Virus record (IMG/VR): IMGVR_UViG_3300024339_000085
Coordinates: 1-23,503 of that record
Strand: one strand, 5' to 3'
From: a virus
Length of the DNA stretch: 23,503 bases
Positions 12,647 through 20,231 of the stretch are shown here, piece after piece. Within the stretch, counting starts at the first letter, position 1; each line of letters opens with the position of its first letter. The translations under genes were made by a program, and so were the position numbers. The notes under the pieces are model-generated. The model made no database searches. It was not told where the DNA came from and saw only the letters and a program-made list of their open reading frames with translations.

Positions 12647-14223
12647 TGGAAATGCCAAGTAAATATTTTTATGATAAAAAAGCAGCAGAAAAAGCTGTTA
12701 ATTGGATTGAAAAATATGTTACCCATGTAAAGGGTGAATTACAAGGTAAACCCGTAATTTTAGAAGATTGGCAAAAAAATGATATTGTAAAACCATTGTT
12801 TGGTTGGAAAAATAAACAAACTAAATTAAGAAAATACAGAACTATTTATATTGAATTACCCCGGAAAAATGCGAAATCAACCCTGGCAGCAGCAATTGGA
12901 TTATATCTATTAACAGCAGATGGTGAACCCGGTGCTGAAATATATAGTGCGGCAGCTGATCGCGGGCAGGCTGGGATTATTTTTGATGTTGCCAAAAGAA
13001 TGGTGATCCAAAGAAAAGCATTATCAATGAGGGTTAACACCTGGAGAAATTCAATTGAATATCCAAAAACCGGATCACATTACAAAGCCATATCCGCAGA
13101 TGCATCAACAAAGCATGGTTTTAACGCGCATGGAATTATTTTTGATGAACTGCATACACAAAAAAACAGGGAATTATTTGATGTACTAACAACATCGGTT
13201 GGTTCAAGGCGGCAACCGGTAACCCTGTTACTAACAACAGCTGGTACAGATCGCAATTCAATTTGTTATGAAATGCATGAATATGCGCGAAAAGTAAAGG
13301 ATGGAGTAATTAAAGATGATACATTTTTAGGCATAGTTTATTCTGCACCCAAAGAAATGGATATTTTTGATCTTAAAACTTGGAAGCTGGCAAACCCTGG
13401 TTTTGGATCAATAGTTAAAGCTGATTATATTGAATCCGAAGCACAGCGAATAAGAAACAACCCAAACCGCGAAAATGCGTTTCGGCAATTACATTTAAAT
13501 CAATGGACCAGTTCAATTTATTCATGGGTTTCAGATGATGTATGGATGGCATGTAATTTAGAAAAAATTAATGAAGCTGATTTTTATGGTTCTGATGTTG
13601 TTTTGGGATTGGATTTAGCATCAACGGATGATACAACATCTTTAATTTGTTTGTTTGTTGATGGTGCAAATATATTGGGGATTATGCCATTTATTTGGAT
13701 ACCCCAGGAAATGATTGAAACAAGGCAAAACCGGGGTGATCTACTCTATAAAAATTGGCATGACCAGGGCTATTTATTATCAACACCTGGAAATGTAACT
13801 GATTACCGGATAATAGAAGATACCATTTTAAAAATACATGATAAATTTAATATTAAAAAAATTGGTTTTGACAAATGGAACAGCAGCCAACTAATTATTA
13901 ATCTAACTGATTCAATTGATCCAAATGTATTTGATAAGGTTGAAATGAATATTGGTAATTTATCCGAACCAACAAAGCGTTTTTATTCACTTATAAAAAA
14001 CAAGAAAATAAATCATGGCGGGCATCCAGTATTGCGCTGGATGATGTCAAATGTGATGATATGGCAAGATACAAATGAAAATATAAGACCATCAAAAAAA
14101 AGCAGTACAGATAAAATTGATGGAATTATGGCAATCATTATTGCCCTGGCATCCTTTTGGAGTAACCCGGAAAATGATGATATTGATAAAAGATTTTTAA
14201 ATGATGGTTTCACTAAAATATAA
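12646..14223 (+). CDS. terL: Terminase large subunit (HK97-type)
   Basis: The 525-residue product is a complete Terminase_1-type packaging motor. ATPase domain: adenine-binding LEDWQ near 40, Walker A PRKNAKST at 72-79, Walker B IIFDELH with D167/E168, and coupling motif LLLTTAGTDR near 196. Nuclease domain: D323 (VLGLDLAST), DKWNSS near 409 and DKIDGIMAI near 490 supply the metal-binding acids. It pumps DNA into the procapsid using ATP and cuts concatemers. The start overlaps the mini-ORF stop; MEMPSKYFYDKKAAEKAVN fits relatives. TerL of this group usually goes with cos-type packaging. Confidence 0.95.
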   Translation: MEMPSKYFYDKKAAEKAVNWIEKYVTHVKGELQGKPVILEDWQKNDIVKPLFGWKNKQTKLRKYRTIYIELPRKNAKSTLAAAIGLYLLTADGEPGAEIYSAAADRGQAGIIFDVAKRMVIQRKALSMRVNTWRNSIEYPKTGSHYKAISADASTKHGFNAHGIIFDELHTQKNRELFDVLTTSVGSRRQPVTLLLTTAGTDRNSICYEMHEYARKVKDGVIKDDTFLGIVYSAPKEMDIFDLKTWKLANPGFGSIVKADYIESEAQRIRNNPNRENAFRQLHLNQWTSSIYSWVSDDVWMACNLEKINEADFYGSDVVLGLDLASTDDTTSLICLFVDGANILGIMPFIWIPQEMIETRQNRGDLLYKNWHDQGYLLSTPGNVTDYRIIEDTILKIHDKFNIKKIGFDKWNSSQLIINLTDSIDPNVFDKVEMNIGNLSEPTKRFYSLIKNKKINHGGHPVLRWMMSNVMIWQDTNENIRPSKKSSTDKIDGIMAIIIALASFWSNPENDDIDKRFLNDGFTKI

Positions 14224-14228
14224 TTAAA

Positions 14229-14435
14229 ATGTTAGATGAAAAAGCAAAATTATTAATGACCGCAAAAGGATATGACAAAGCATTTACCAATATTTTATCC
14301 AGCGCAAAAGTAACAACCCAGGTTGAAGCATTTAAAATTTTGGAACAGGAATATAAAAGTTATTTTGGAAAAACTAAATATACCAATTTTCAGAGTTACC
14401 GACAAGCCAGGGATAAAAGATTAAAAAGAAAATAA
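14229..14435 (+). CDS. Small protein downstream of terL, unknown
   Basis: A 68-residue basic helical protein (LMTAKGYDKAFTNILSSAKV, QVEAFKILEQEYKSYF, SYRQARDKRLKRK) starting 5 bases after terL. It has no motif or membrane segment, but codon use and spacing are those of the operon. A DNA-packaging accessory role is a guess from position only. Confidence 0.6.
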   Translation: MLDEKAKLLMTAKGYDKAFTNILSSAKVTTQVEAFKILEQEYKSYFGKTKYTNFQSYRQARDKRLKRK

Positions 14436-14580
14436 TAAATGTATTTTTTGTGGTTCACATAAAACGCGGAGATTTAAAATATATTTGAAGGGAAAATCAA
14501 AGTCTTTGTTTAATTAATGATCTTATTGATGCAATCCAACAATGGTGCGAAAAACCCACATAATTTTATAAGTTATCAAC

Positions 14581-14634
14581 AAAGGTTGTTCAAAGAAAGG
14601 TAACATGATGTTGATAGAAAGGTAACCAAGTTAC
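14581..14634. repeat. AAAGGT repeats upstream of the late promoter
   Basis: AAAGGT occurs at 14581-14586, 14596-14601 and 14618-14623. The last two lie within a perfect 10-bp direct repeat GAAAGGTAAC (14595-14604 and 14617-14626, 22 bp apart, about two turns). The second copy forms GTAAC-CAA-GTTAC (14622-14634), ending just before the -33 element. This is a natural place for a late-gene activator to bind. Confidence 0.45.
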
Positions 14635-14635
14635 A

Positions 14636-14666
14636 TTGACAAATTTTTAATCCCGCCATATTTTTG
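14636..14666 (+). promoter_or_regulatory. Bacteroidetes-type late promoter for the head/tail operon
   Basis: TTG at 14636-14638 (within TTGACA) and TATTTTTG at 14659-14666, separated by 20 bp, match the Bacteroidetes primary-sigma consensus TTG / TAnnTTTG with correct spacing. Transcription would start near 14671, leaving a leader of only about 20 bases before the portal ATG at 14690. Confidence 0.65.
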
Positions 14667-14667
14667 C

Positions 14668-14694
14668 GCCATACATTTTTTAAAAAAGTATGGC
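14668..14694 (+). promoter_or_regulatory. Hairpin covering the portal start codon
   Basis: Arms GCCATAC (14668-14674) and GTATGGC (14688-14694) pair perfectly, and the interior (TTTTTTAAAAAA at 14676-14687) can pair with itself, giving a nearly full 27-base palindrome with one unpaired A. The ATG at 14690 lies in the right arm. The hairpin would sit at the very 5' end of the late mRNA; alternatively the DNA palindrome binds a protein. Confidence 0.5.
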
Positions 14695-15925
14695 ATCAAC
14701 AAAATATAAAATTTTTGGCATTCCTGTATGGGAAAAACGAAGTTCAGATTTAGGAACTTATAAAAACCCATCTTCCAGGTTAGTTGATATTATGGGCGGT
14801 GAATCATCAACCGGTATTGCAGTTACCCAACAAACTGCATTAACATTTTCAGCAGTTTGGGCATGTGTTAGAATATTATCAAATACAGTTGCCATGCTGC
14901 CATTTGGTGTTTATAAACAATCAAATGGAGAAAAACAATATTCACCAAAACATCCCATTCATCCAATAATTCATTCAGAACCCAATAAAATAATGTCTGC
15001 GTTCACCTGGCGGCAGGTAATGCAATCACATGCTACTTTGAAGGGAAATGCATATTCAATAATAAAAAGAAACGGATCATACCGACCAACAGAATTAAAA
15101 TTAATTCAAAACCCGGATGATGTGCAGCCGTTTGAATATAATGATGATCTGTTTTATAAAATAAAGGGTTATGATAATCCTTTCCAGGCAGATGATGTTT
15201 TTCATATTCGCGGGATTGGATTTGATGGAATACAAGGTAAATCAGTTTTAACTGTTGCCAGGGAAAGCATTGGATCAGCTTTAGCAATGCAGAAATATGG
15301 CGGCACTATTTTTAAAAATGGTGGGGCAAAGCGGGTTGCATTAACACATAATAGTGTTGTAAAGGATGTAAATGCGCGTAAAAACATTTTGAACAGTTGG
15401 AATGATACCTATGGCGGAGCTAATAAATTAAATGATGTTGCATTAATTGATGGTGGTTTTGATGTTAAGGAAATTGGAATGAATCCGGAAGATGCGCAAT
15501 TTATTGGATCGCGTGAATTTTCAGTTAATGAAATTGCAAGGTATTTTGGTTTGATCATGGATTTATTGGCAACCGATAAAAACCCAACCTATGCATCAGC
15601 AGAACAAAGAGCAATTGATTTTATAAAATATACAATGACACCCTGGCTGGTAACATGGGAAAGTGAAGTTAACAGAAAATTATTTAATGAATCTGAAAAA
15701 TCAGATTATTATTCAAAATTTACATTGGAAGGATTATTACGCGGAGATGCAAAAGCCAGGGCGGAATATTACAAGGATATGTTTTATATCGGTGCATTAA
15801 ACCGGGATGAAATACGAGCATTGGAAGAAAGAAATAAAATAGTTGGCGGTGATAAATATTATTTGCAAACCAACATGGCAGAAGCAAATGATTTAGAAAA
15901 AATACATGATAAAACCAAATCATAA
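14690..15925 (+). CDS. Portal protein (HK97-type)
   Basis: The 411-residue protein follows the phage portal pattern: AVTQQTALTFSAVWACVRIL near 44-63, SNTVAMLPFGVYK, WRQVMQSHATLKGNAYSII, LKLIQNPDDVQPF, DDVFHIRGIGFDGIQGKS, the KNGGAKRVAL segment, VNEIARYFGL near 280, then FTLEGLLRGDAKARAEYYKD and the C-terminal ALNRDEIRALE. It forms the 12-subunit ring at the capsid vertex through which DNA enters and leaves and where terminase and tail attach. The length is typical. It is the first gene after the late promoter, and its start codon lies within a hairpin. Its stop abuts the protease ATG. Confidence 0.95.
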   Translation: MASTKYKIFGIPVWEKRSSDLGTYKNPSSRLVDIMGGESSTGIAVTQQTALTFSAVWACVRILSNTVAMLPFGVYKQSNGEKQYSPKHPIHPIIHSEPNKIMSAFTWRQVMQSHATLKGNAYSIIKRNGSYRPTELKLIQNPDDVQPFEYNDDLFYKIKGYDNPFQADDVFHIRGIGFDGIQGKSVLTVARESIGSALAMQKYGGTIFKNGGAKRVALTHNSVVKDVNARKNILNSWNDTYGGANKLNDVALIDGGFDVKEIGMNPEDAQFIGSREFSVNEIARYFGLIMDLLATDKNPTYASAEQRAIDFIKYTMTPWLVTWESEVNRKLFNESEKSDYYSKFTLEGLLRGDAKARAEYYKDMFYIGALNRDEIRALEERNKIVGGDKYYLQTNMAEANDLEKIHDKTKS

Positions 15926-16534
15926 ATGGAAACAAAAAACAAAATATTACAGCGTTTTTCTGATTGTGAAATAAAAGTGGAGCAGCGCGAAGATGGCGAA
16001 GAAACCAGGAAAATTACAGGATATGCAGCTGTTTTTAACAAATGGTCCAATCCCCTGGGAATGGATGGCTGGTTTAGGGAAAAAATTGATGCGCGAGCAT
16101 TTGATAATGTTTTAAATGATGATGTTGTTGCGGTTTTTAACCATGATAATAATATCATTTTAGCCAGGAATAAAAAAACATTAAATCTTTTAATTGATGA
16201 AATTGGTTTGCGCTATGAATTTGATGCACCTAAATCACCAAATGGAGATAATATTTTGGCAGCTGTTGAACGCGGGGATATTGTTGGATCATCATTTAGG
16301 TTTATTCCTAAAACAACACAATGGCAACCAAGTGATCAAGATGGAATTGAAGAAGATAGAACAATTACTGAAATCAGTAATTTAATTGATGTTGGACCGG
16401 TAACTTTTCCGGCATATCCGGACAGCACAGCCAGCGCAGATATGCGTGATTTTGAAGCTGCTAAAAACGAAAGAAAACAACCGGATCAATGGCAAAGAAA
16501 AATAAAAGAACAGGAGTTAAAACTATATAAATAA
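15926..16534 (+). CDS. Prohead maturation protease (HK97 gp4-like, S78/U35)
   Basis: The 202-residue protein carries the catalytic signature of HK97-type prohead proteases: ITGYAAVFNKWSNPLG at the start of the fold, VFNHD with the catalytic His near 72, VGSSFRF with the nucleophile Ser near 117, and VGPVTFPAYPDSTAS near 152-166. It cleaves the N-terminal delta domain of the capsid protein and then itself during head maturation. It starts immediately at the portal stop with no gap. The charged C-terminal helix (ERKQPDQWQRKIKEQEL) may be the part trimmed off. Confidence 0.93.
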   Translation: METKNKILQRFSDCEIKVEQREDGEETRKITGYAAVFNKWSNPLGMDGWFREKIDARAFDNVLNDDVVAVFNHDNNIILARNKKTLNLLIDEIGLRYEFDAPKSPNGDNILAAVERGDIVGSSFRFIPKTTQWQPSDQDGIEEDRTITEISNLIDVGPVTFPAYPDSTASADMRDFEAAKNERKQPDQWQRKIKEQELKLYK

Positions 16535-16558
16535 AAGAGTTTTTAATTAATAATTATT

Positions 16559-17845
16559 ATGAAAACAAGTAAATCGTTAAATGAATCAAAAGCTGCCGTA
16601 TGGGAACGCGCCCAGGGGCTTGTTGATGCTGCAAAAGCAGAAGAACGCGAAATGAACACAGAAGAAATAAAAAATTATGACAGTTTGCTTTCAGAAATGA
16701 ACAGCATGGATACTGAAATAAAAAGAGCAGAAGCCACAGAAAAAAGACAAATTGAAATGGCTGGATCATTTATTAATTCTGAAACATCAAAACAAGAAAA
16801 AAAAGAAGTAGGAAATTATTCATTTGTTCGCGCAATCAGATCAAAAGCTGAAGGTCGTGAATTGGATGGTTTGGAAAAAGAAATGCATGATGAAGCAAAA
16901 CGCGAAGCACAACAAAATGGTGTTTCTGTTTCCGGCATTGGTATTCCATCACTTGTTTTAGGTGAAAAAAGAGATTTGACAGTTGGAACAGATAGCCAGG
17001 GGGGTTATACAGTACCAACAGCTGTTGATGGTTTTATTGATGCACTGCGCGCAAAAATGTTAACTACACAATTGGGTGGGCAATTAATGACAGGATTAAG
17101 CGGCAACATTGATATACCAAGACAAGCAACAGCAAGTTCTGCAGCTTGGGAAGGTGAAAATGATGCAAACGCAGAGCAATCACCAACATTTGAAAAAATT
17201 AGTTTATCCCCAAAAAGATTAGGTGGTTATTCAGAGATTTCAAAACAGCTTATCATGCAATCATCAATTGATGTTGAGAATTTTGTAAGAAATGATCTTA
17301 TGATGGCAATAAGTTTGGCAATTGATTCAGCTGCTATTAATGGAAGCGGTTCATCAAATCAACCAACTGGAATATTAAACACAACTGGAATTGGTTCTGT
17401 TGCTGGTGGAACAAATGGAGCAGCCCCAACATATGCAGATATTATAAATCTTGAAAGAGAAGTTGCGGTTGATAATGCTGATTTGGGTAACCTAGCATTT
17501 TTAACAAATCCAAAAGTAAGAGCAAAATTAAAAGGCACAGCATTAGATTCCGGTAGTGGTCTATTTGTTATGCAGTCAAATAATGAATTAATGGGATATA
17601 AAGCTGGGGTTTCAACCCAAGTTCCAAGCGATTTGACAAAGGGAACAGGCACAGCATTATCAGCAATAATATTTGGTAATTGGAATGATCTGATGATAGG
17701 ACAATGGGGCGGTTTAGATATAGTTGTTGATCCTTATACATTGGCTACAACAAACATGTTACGCGTTGTTGCCAATTCATGGTGGGATGTAGCATTGCGC
17801 CATCCGGAAAGTTTTGCAGCAATGGTTGATGCTGTTACAACATAA
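16559..17845 (+). CDS. Major capsid protein (HK97 fold)
   Basis: The 428-residue protein has a helical charged N-terminus of about 120 residues (ERAQGLVDAAKAEEREM, LLSEMNSMDTEIKRAEA), the scaffold-like delta domain. The HK97 fold follows: DSQGGYTVPTAVDGFIDAL, the E-loop region with SAAWEGENDA, KRLGGYSEISKQLI, NGSGSSNQPTGIL, and the P-domain/A-loop ending IFGNWNDLMIGQWGGLDIVV and VALRHPESFAAM. It builds the icosahedral shell after delta-domain removal by the protease. Two hairpins directly follow its stop codon. Confidence 0.96.
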   Translation: MKTSKSLNESKAAVWERAQGLVDAAKAEEREMNTEEIKNYDSLLSEMNSMDTEIKRAEATEKRQIEMAGSFINSETSKQEKKEVGNYSFVRAIRSKAEGRELDGLEKEMHDEAKREAQQNGVSVSGIGIPSLVLGEKRDLTVGTDSQGGYTVPTAVDGFIDALRAKMLTTQLGGQLMTGLSGNIDIPRQATASSAAWEGENDANAEQSPTFEKISLSPKRLGGYSEISKQLIMQSSIDVENFVRNDLMMAISLAIDSAAINGSGSSNQPTGILNTTGIGSVAGGTNGAAPTYADIINLEREVAVDNADLGNLAFLTNPKVRAKLKGTALDSGSGLFVMQSNNELMGYKAGVSTQVPSDLTKGTGTALSAIIFGNWNDLMIGQWGGLDIVVDPYTLATTNMLRVVANSWWDVALRHPESFAAMVDAVTT

Positions 17846-17867
17846 GCAACCAAATTATTGCTTTTTT
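17844..17867 (+). terminator. Terminator-like hairpin at the capsid stop codon
   Basis: AAGCAA (17844-17849) pairs with TTGCTT (17858-17863) around an 8-base loop, followed by four more T. The stem starts inside the TAA stop codon. The 6-bp stem is weak, so partial termination or mRNA end protection is more likely than full termination. Confidence 0.45.
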
Positions 17868-17868
17868 G

Positions 17869-17901
17869 ATAGTTCCGCGCAATTTTGCGCGGGGCTATTT
17901 T
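17869..17901 (+). terminator. Strong GC-rich hairpin after the capsid gene
   Basis: Left arm ATAGTTCCGCGC (17869-17880) pairs along 12 positions with GCGCGGGGCTAT (17887-17898), including two T-G pairs, around loop AATTTT, followed by a short T run. It is by far the most stable stem in the late operon. It should reduce read-through or protect the capsid mRNA, giving more capsid than connector proteins. Confidence 0.7.
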
Positions 17902-17915
17902 AAAAATTTAAAACT

Positions 17916-18224
17916 ATGAATGATAAAATAAAAGTAATTTTTTTAAAAAATGCAATCGGTGTTGGATTGGCATATTTTAAAGATGATGTTGCTTTTTTAA
18001 ATCCGCCAAGTTATGATGATCTGTTTGATATGGGTTATGTTGAAAAATATGATGGTGATGTGCCAAATGATGGATCATTACCTTTTGACATTCCGGGGCA
18101 TCAGAAATTAATCACAGCGGGTTTTGAATCACTTGATGAAATTGCCAAAGTTGAAGATTTAACAATTATCCAGGGGATTGGCAAAGTTTTATCAAAACAA
18201 ATTATTGAGTATATAAATAAATAA
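17916..18224 (+). CDS. Head protein with C-terminal helix-hairpin-helix motif
   Basis: A 102-residue protein. The first 60 residues are acidic with aromatic residues (VAFLNPPSYDDLFDMGYVEK). The last 35 form a helix-hairpin-helix (GFESLDEIAKVEDLTIIQ, GIGKVLSKQIIEY), where GIGKVLSKQI is the hairpin that usually contacts DNA backbone. Proteins of this length and position occur between capsid and connector genes in HK97-like phages. It may sit at the capsid or connector and touch packaged DNA; this role is inferred. It lies just downstream of the capsid hairpins. Confidence 0.65.
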   Translation: MNDKIKVIFLKNAIGVGLAYFKDDVAFLNPPSYDDLFDMGYVEKYDGDVPNDGSLPFDIPGHQKLITAGFESLDEIAKVEDLTIIQGIGKVLSKQIIEYINK

Positions 18225-18226
18225 CA

Positions 18227-18793
18227 ATGGTTTACAAGCTAAAAACAGCAGCCACATCAGAACCGGTTACATTAACAGAAGCAAAAGCACATTTACAAGT
18301 TACAGTAAGTGATGATGATACTTTTATAGGATCATTAATTACCGCTGCGCGTATGCATGTGCAAAGCTATATGCATAGGCAGCTTATGCCATCAACCTGG
18401 CAACTGTTTTTGGATGTATTTCCAAGTGATACAATTTATATAAAAGAATGTCCGGTAACGGCAATAAGCTCAATAAAATATGTTGATGAAAATGGTAGTG
18501 AACAAACATTATCATCATCATTATATTCTTTGGATAAAGAAAGTGAACCAGCGCGGCTAAACCCTGTTTATGGCGAAAGCTGGAAAACTACACAAACCCA
18601 AAACAATGCCGTTACAATTGAATTTACTGCCGGATATGCAGATGCTGATTCTGTACCTGGTGCAATTAAAGCGGCAATATTATTATTGGTTGGGTTTTTA
18701 TATGAAAACAGAGGGGATGAAGGTCATAGGACCATTCCAAAAAGCATATATCATTTAGTTGATCCATATAAATCATTTGATTTTTATGAATAA
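18227..18793 (+). CDS. Head-tail connector (gp6-like adaptor)
   Basis: The 188-residue protein matches the gp6/gp15 connector pattern: VTLTEAKAHLQVTVSDDDTF, IGSLITAARMHVQSYMHRQL, a beta middle (CPVTAISSIKYVDENG, YSLDKES, AVTIEFTAGYAD), then VPGAIKAAILLLVGFLYENR. Such adaptors ring the portal and receive the tail completion proteins. Length and order (after capsid, before the closure protein) are standard. It overlaps the next gene by 8 bases. Confidence 0.9.
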   Translation: MVYKLKTAATSEPVTLTEAKAHLQVTVSDDDTFIGSLITAARMHVQSYMHRQLMPSTWQLFLDVFPSDTIYIKECPVTAISSIKYVDENGSEQTLSSSLYSLDKESEPARLNPVYGESWKTTQTQNNAVTIEFTAGYADADSVPGAIKAAILLLVGFLYENRGDEGHRTIPKSIYHLVDPYKSFDFYE

Positions 18794-19112
18794 AAACATT
18801 CCAAATATTAGTGCATTTTATCATTCAATTAATATTGAAACGCCAACATTGACAAAACAGTCAAATGGTGAAGATGTAAAATCATGGGGTGTTTTTTTGT
18901 CAACAATGGCAGCGATCCAGGTAAATAAAGTTAATGAAAAAGCTGAAAACAACATGTTATATTCTGATGATACTTTTAATTTTTACATCAGAACAAAAAC
19001 CGGGATAAACCGAAAAATGCGGGTGGTTTATAACAGCGATTATTATAATATAGTTGGTATAATTACAATTGGCAGAAGATACCAAATCATTAAAACAAAA
19101 CTTGTGGAGTAA
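18786..19112 (+). CDS. Head closure / head-tail joining protein
   Basis: The start taken is the ATG at 18786 (MNKNIPNISAFYHSINIETP), not an earlier one at 18759 deep inside the connector gene. The 108-residue product has the head-tail joining pattern of SPP1 gp16-type stoppers: IETPTLTKQSNGEDVKSW, AAIQVNKVNEKAENNMLY, MRVVYNSDYYNIVGIITIGR. It sits under the connector and closes the channel until DNA ejection. Its stop shares a base with the next ATG (TAATG). Confidence 0.85.
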   Translation: MNKNIPNISAFYHSINIETPTLTKQSNGEDVKSWGVFLSTMAAIQVNKVNEKAENNMLYSDDTFNFYIRTKTGINRKMRVVYNSDYYNIVGIITIGRRYQIIKTKLVE

Positions 19113-19636
19113 TGAACATAACTTTTGAAATAAAAGATTTAAAACGCGTTAGGCGGCAAATGGATGCATTACCCGATAAACTGCAAAGACAAACAATATT
19201 GCCAATATTAAGAAAAAGTACGCGCCCATTAATTAACACAGCTAAATCAAAGCTGTTAAGTCATGGGCAAAATTACTCATCACTTGCAAAAAGTATAGGC
19301 AACATAACAGCCAAAAGTAAAAACGCAATTATTTATGTTGGTCCAAGAGTAAAAGGCAAATGGAAGTATATTGGTTATTATGCAGCATGGGTGGAATATG
19401 GTGTAAAAGGTATTAAAAAATCCCGCGGTGGGAGTGCTAAAAAAGCAAAAGATAATAGCTATGCCGGTTATGTGGCTGGCATAAAAAAAGGCGGCAGATA
19501 TAGAAAAGATCAACCAGCGCGCCCATTTATGCGCCCAGCAATTGATAATCAAAAATCAAATATTGGTGGTTTGTTAACTAAAAATTTTGCAAAATATTTG
19601 GATAGGGTAATTCAAAGAAATCTGAAAAAATTATGA
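19112..19636 (+). CDS. Tail completion protein (HK97 gp10-like)
   Basis: The 174-residue protein is basic. It opens with FEIKDLKRVRRQMDALPDKL, typical of gp10-family proteins, followed by RKSTRPLINTAKSKL, a beta section (AIIYVGPRVKGKWKYIGYYA) and AWVEYGVKG, then a Gly/Lys/Ser-rich loop (SRGGSAKKAKDN) and RPFMRPAIDNQKSNI near the end. The EYG...RPFMRPA pair is the family signature. It helps join the tail tube to the head. The loop at 109-135 is longer than usual. Confidence 0.9.
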   Translation: MNITFEIKDLKRVRRQMDALPDKLQRQTILPILRKSTRPLINTAKSKLLSHGQNYSSLAKSIGNITAKSKNAIIYVGPRVKGKWKYIGYYAAWVEYGVKGIKKSRGGSAKKAKDNSYAGYVAGIKKGGRYRKDQPARPFMRPAIDNQKSNIGGLLTKNFAKYLDRVIQRNLKKL

Positions 19637-20019
19637 TCGGGGATATTGTTTATAATATACTTTCAAATGATTCAAATGTTACCGGTTTGGTTGGAACAAA
19701 GATTTATCCATTAATGGCAACCCAGGGAACTGAATTGCCATATATAACATACCAAGTAATTTCAACATCACCCAATAAAAATAAGGACCGGGAAATATCA
19801 TTAAAAGCTATTAGGTTGCAAATTGATATAATTGGCAATACATATTCATCAGTAACAAATATATCTGATAAGGTTGTTGATGCAATATCATATAAAACGG
19901 GAAATTATAGTGGTTATGATGTTGATATAATAACTTTTGAAGATGAAAATGATTTATCTGATATTGAAAATGATTTTTACCGAAAAGAACAGGATTATAT
20001 AATTAGAATAAAAATATAA
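19633..20019 (+). CDS. Tail completion protein (DUF3168 type)
   Basis: A 128-residue protein overlapping the previous gene by four bases (ATGA). The pattern IYNILSNDSNVTGLVGTKIY-type start, PLMATQGTELPYITYQVIS, LQIDIIGNTYSSVTNISDKV and the long C-terminal strand RKEQDYIIRIKI are those of DUF3168 tail terminators (gpU-like fold). Such proteins cap the tail tube at its head end and set its length together with the tape measure. The order next to a gp10-like gene is standard. Confidence 0.88.
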   Translation: MIGDIVYNILSNDSNVTGLVGTKIYPLMATQGTELPYITYQVISTSPNKNKDREISLKAIRLQIDIIGNTYSSVTNISDKVVDAISYKTGNYSGYDVDIITFEDENDLSDIENDFYRKEQDYIIRIKI

Positions 20020-20021
20020 AC

Positions 20022-20231
20022 ATGGCAAAGAAAAAACAAGAATCTGATCCGCAATATATAGGCGGGGGATACCAGGTAACATTAACCAGGGATTTTCAGC
20101 GTTTAGATGGGAAGGTGATCCCAGCGGGTAGAACTTTTTATGTAACTGGGGATTTTTATACCCAATTAAAAAGTGATGGATATTTAGAAAAAAAAATTGA
20201 TAAACAAAACAAAATAAAAATTAAAGAGTAA
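20022..20231 (+). CDS. Small tail-region protein, unknown
   Basis: A 69-residue protein starting with a Lys run (MAKKKQESDPQYIGGGYQVT) and containing LTRDFQRLDGKVIPAGRTFY and VTGDFYTQLKSDGYLEKKID, a beta-rich pattern ending in a charged tail. It overlaps the major tail gene by one base. Small phage proteins of this type before the tail tube gene may be head-tail fittings; no family is recognised. Confidence 0.65.
   Translation: MAKKKQESDPQYIGGGYQVTLTRDFQRLDGKVIPAGRTFYVTGDFYTQLKSDGYLEKKIDKQNKIKIKE

Larger units (their letters stand above)
14436..14689. other. Non-coding late control region upstream of the portal gene
   Basis: 254 bp without a convincing gene. Its first third holds an in-frame remnant with a CxxCGS zinc-knuckle pattern (14440-14517) but no start codon. 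The middle has an inverted repeat AACAA-AGG-TTGTT (14578-14590) and three AAAGGT elements, followed by a promoter and a hairpin reaching the portal start codon. Confidence 0.6.

Noticed and set aside
14480-14487. TATATTTG box after the terL-downstream gene as another promoter
   Set aside because: No TTG lies at a suitable distance upstream (the nearest is 29 bp away), so it was not counted as a promoter.
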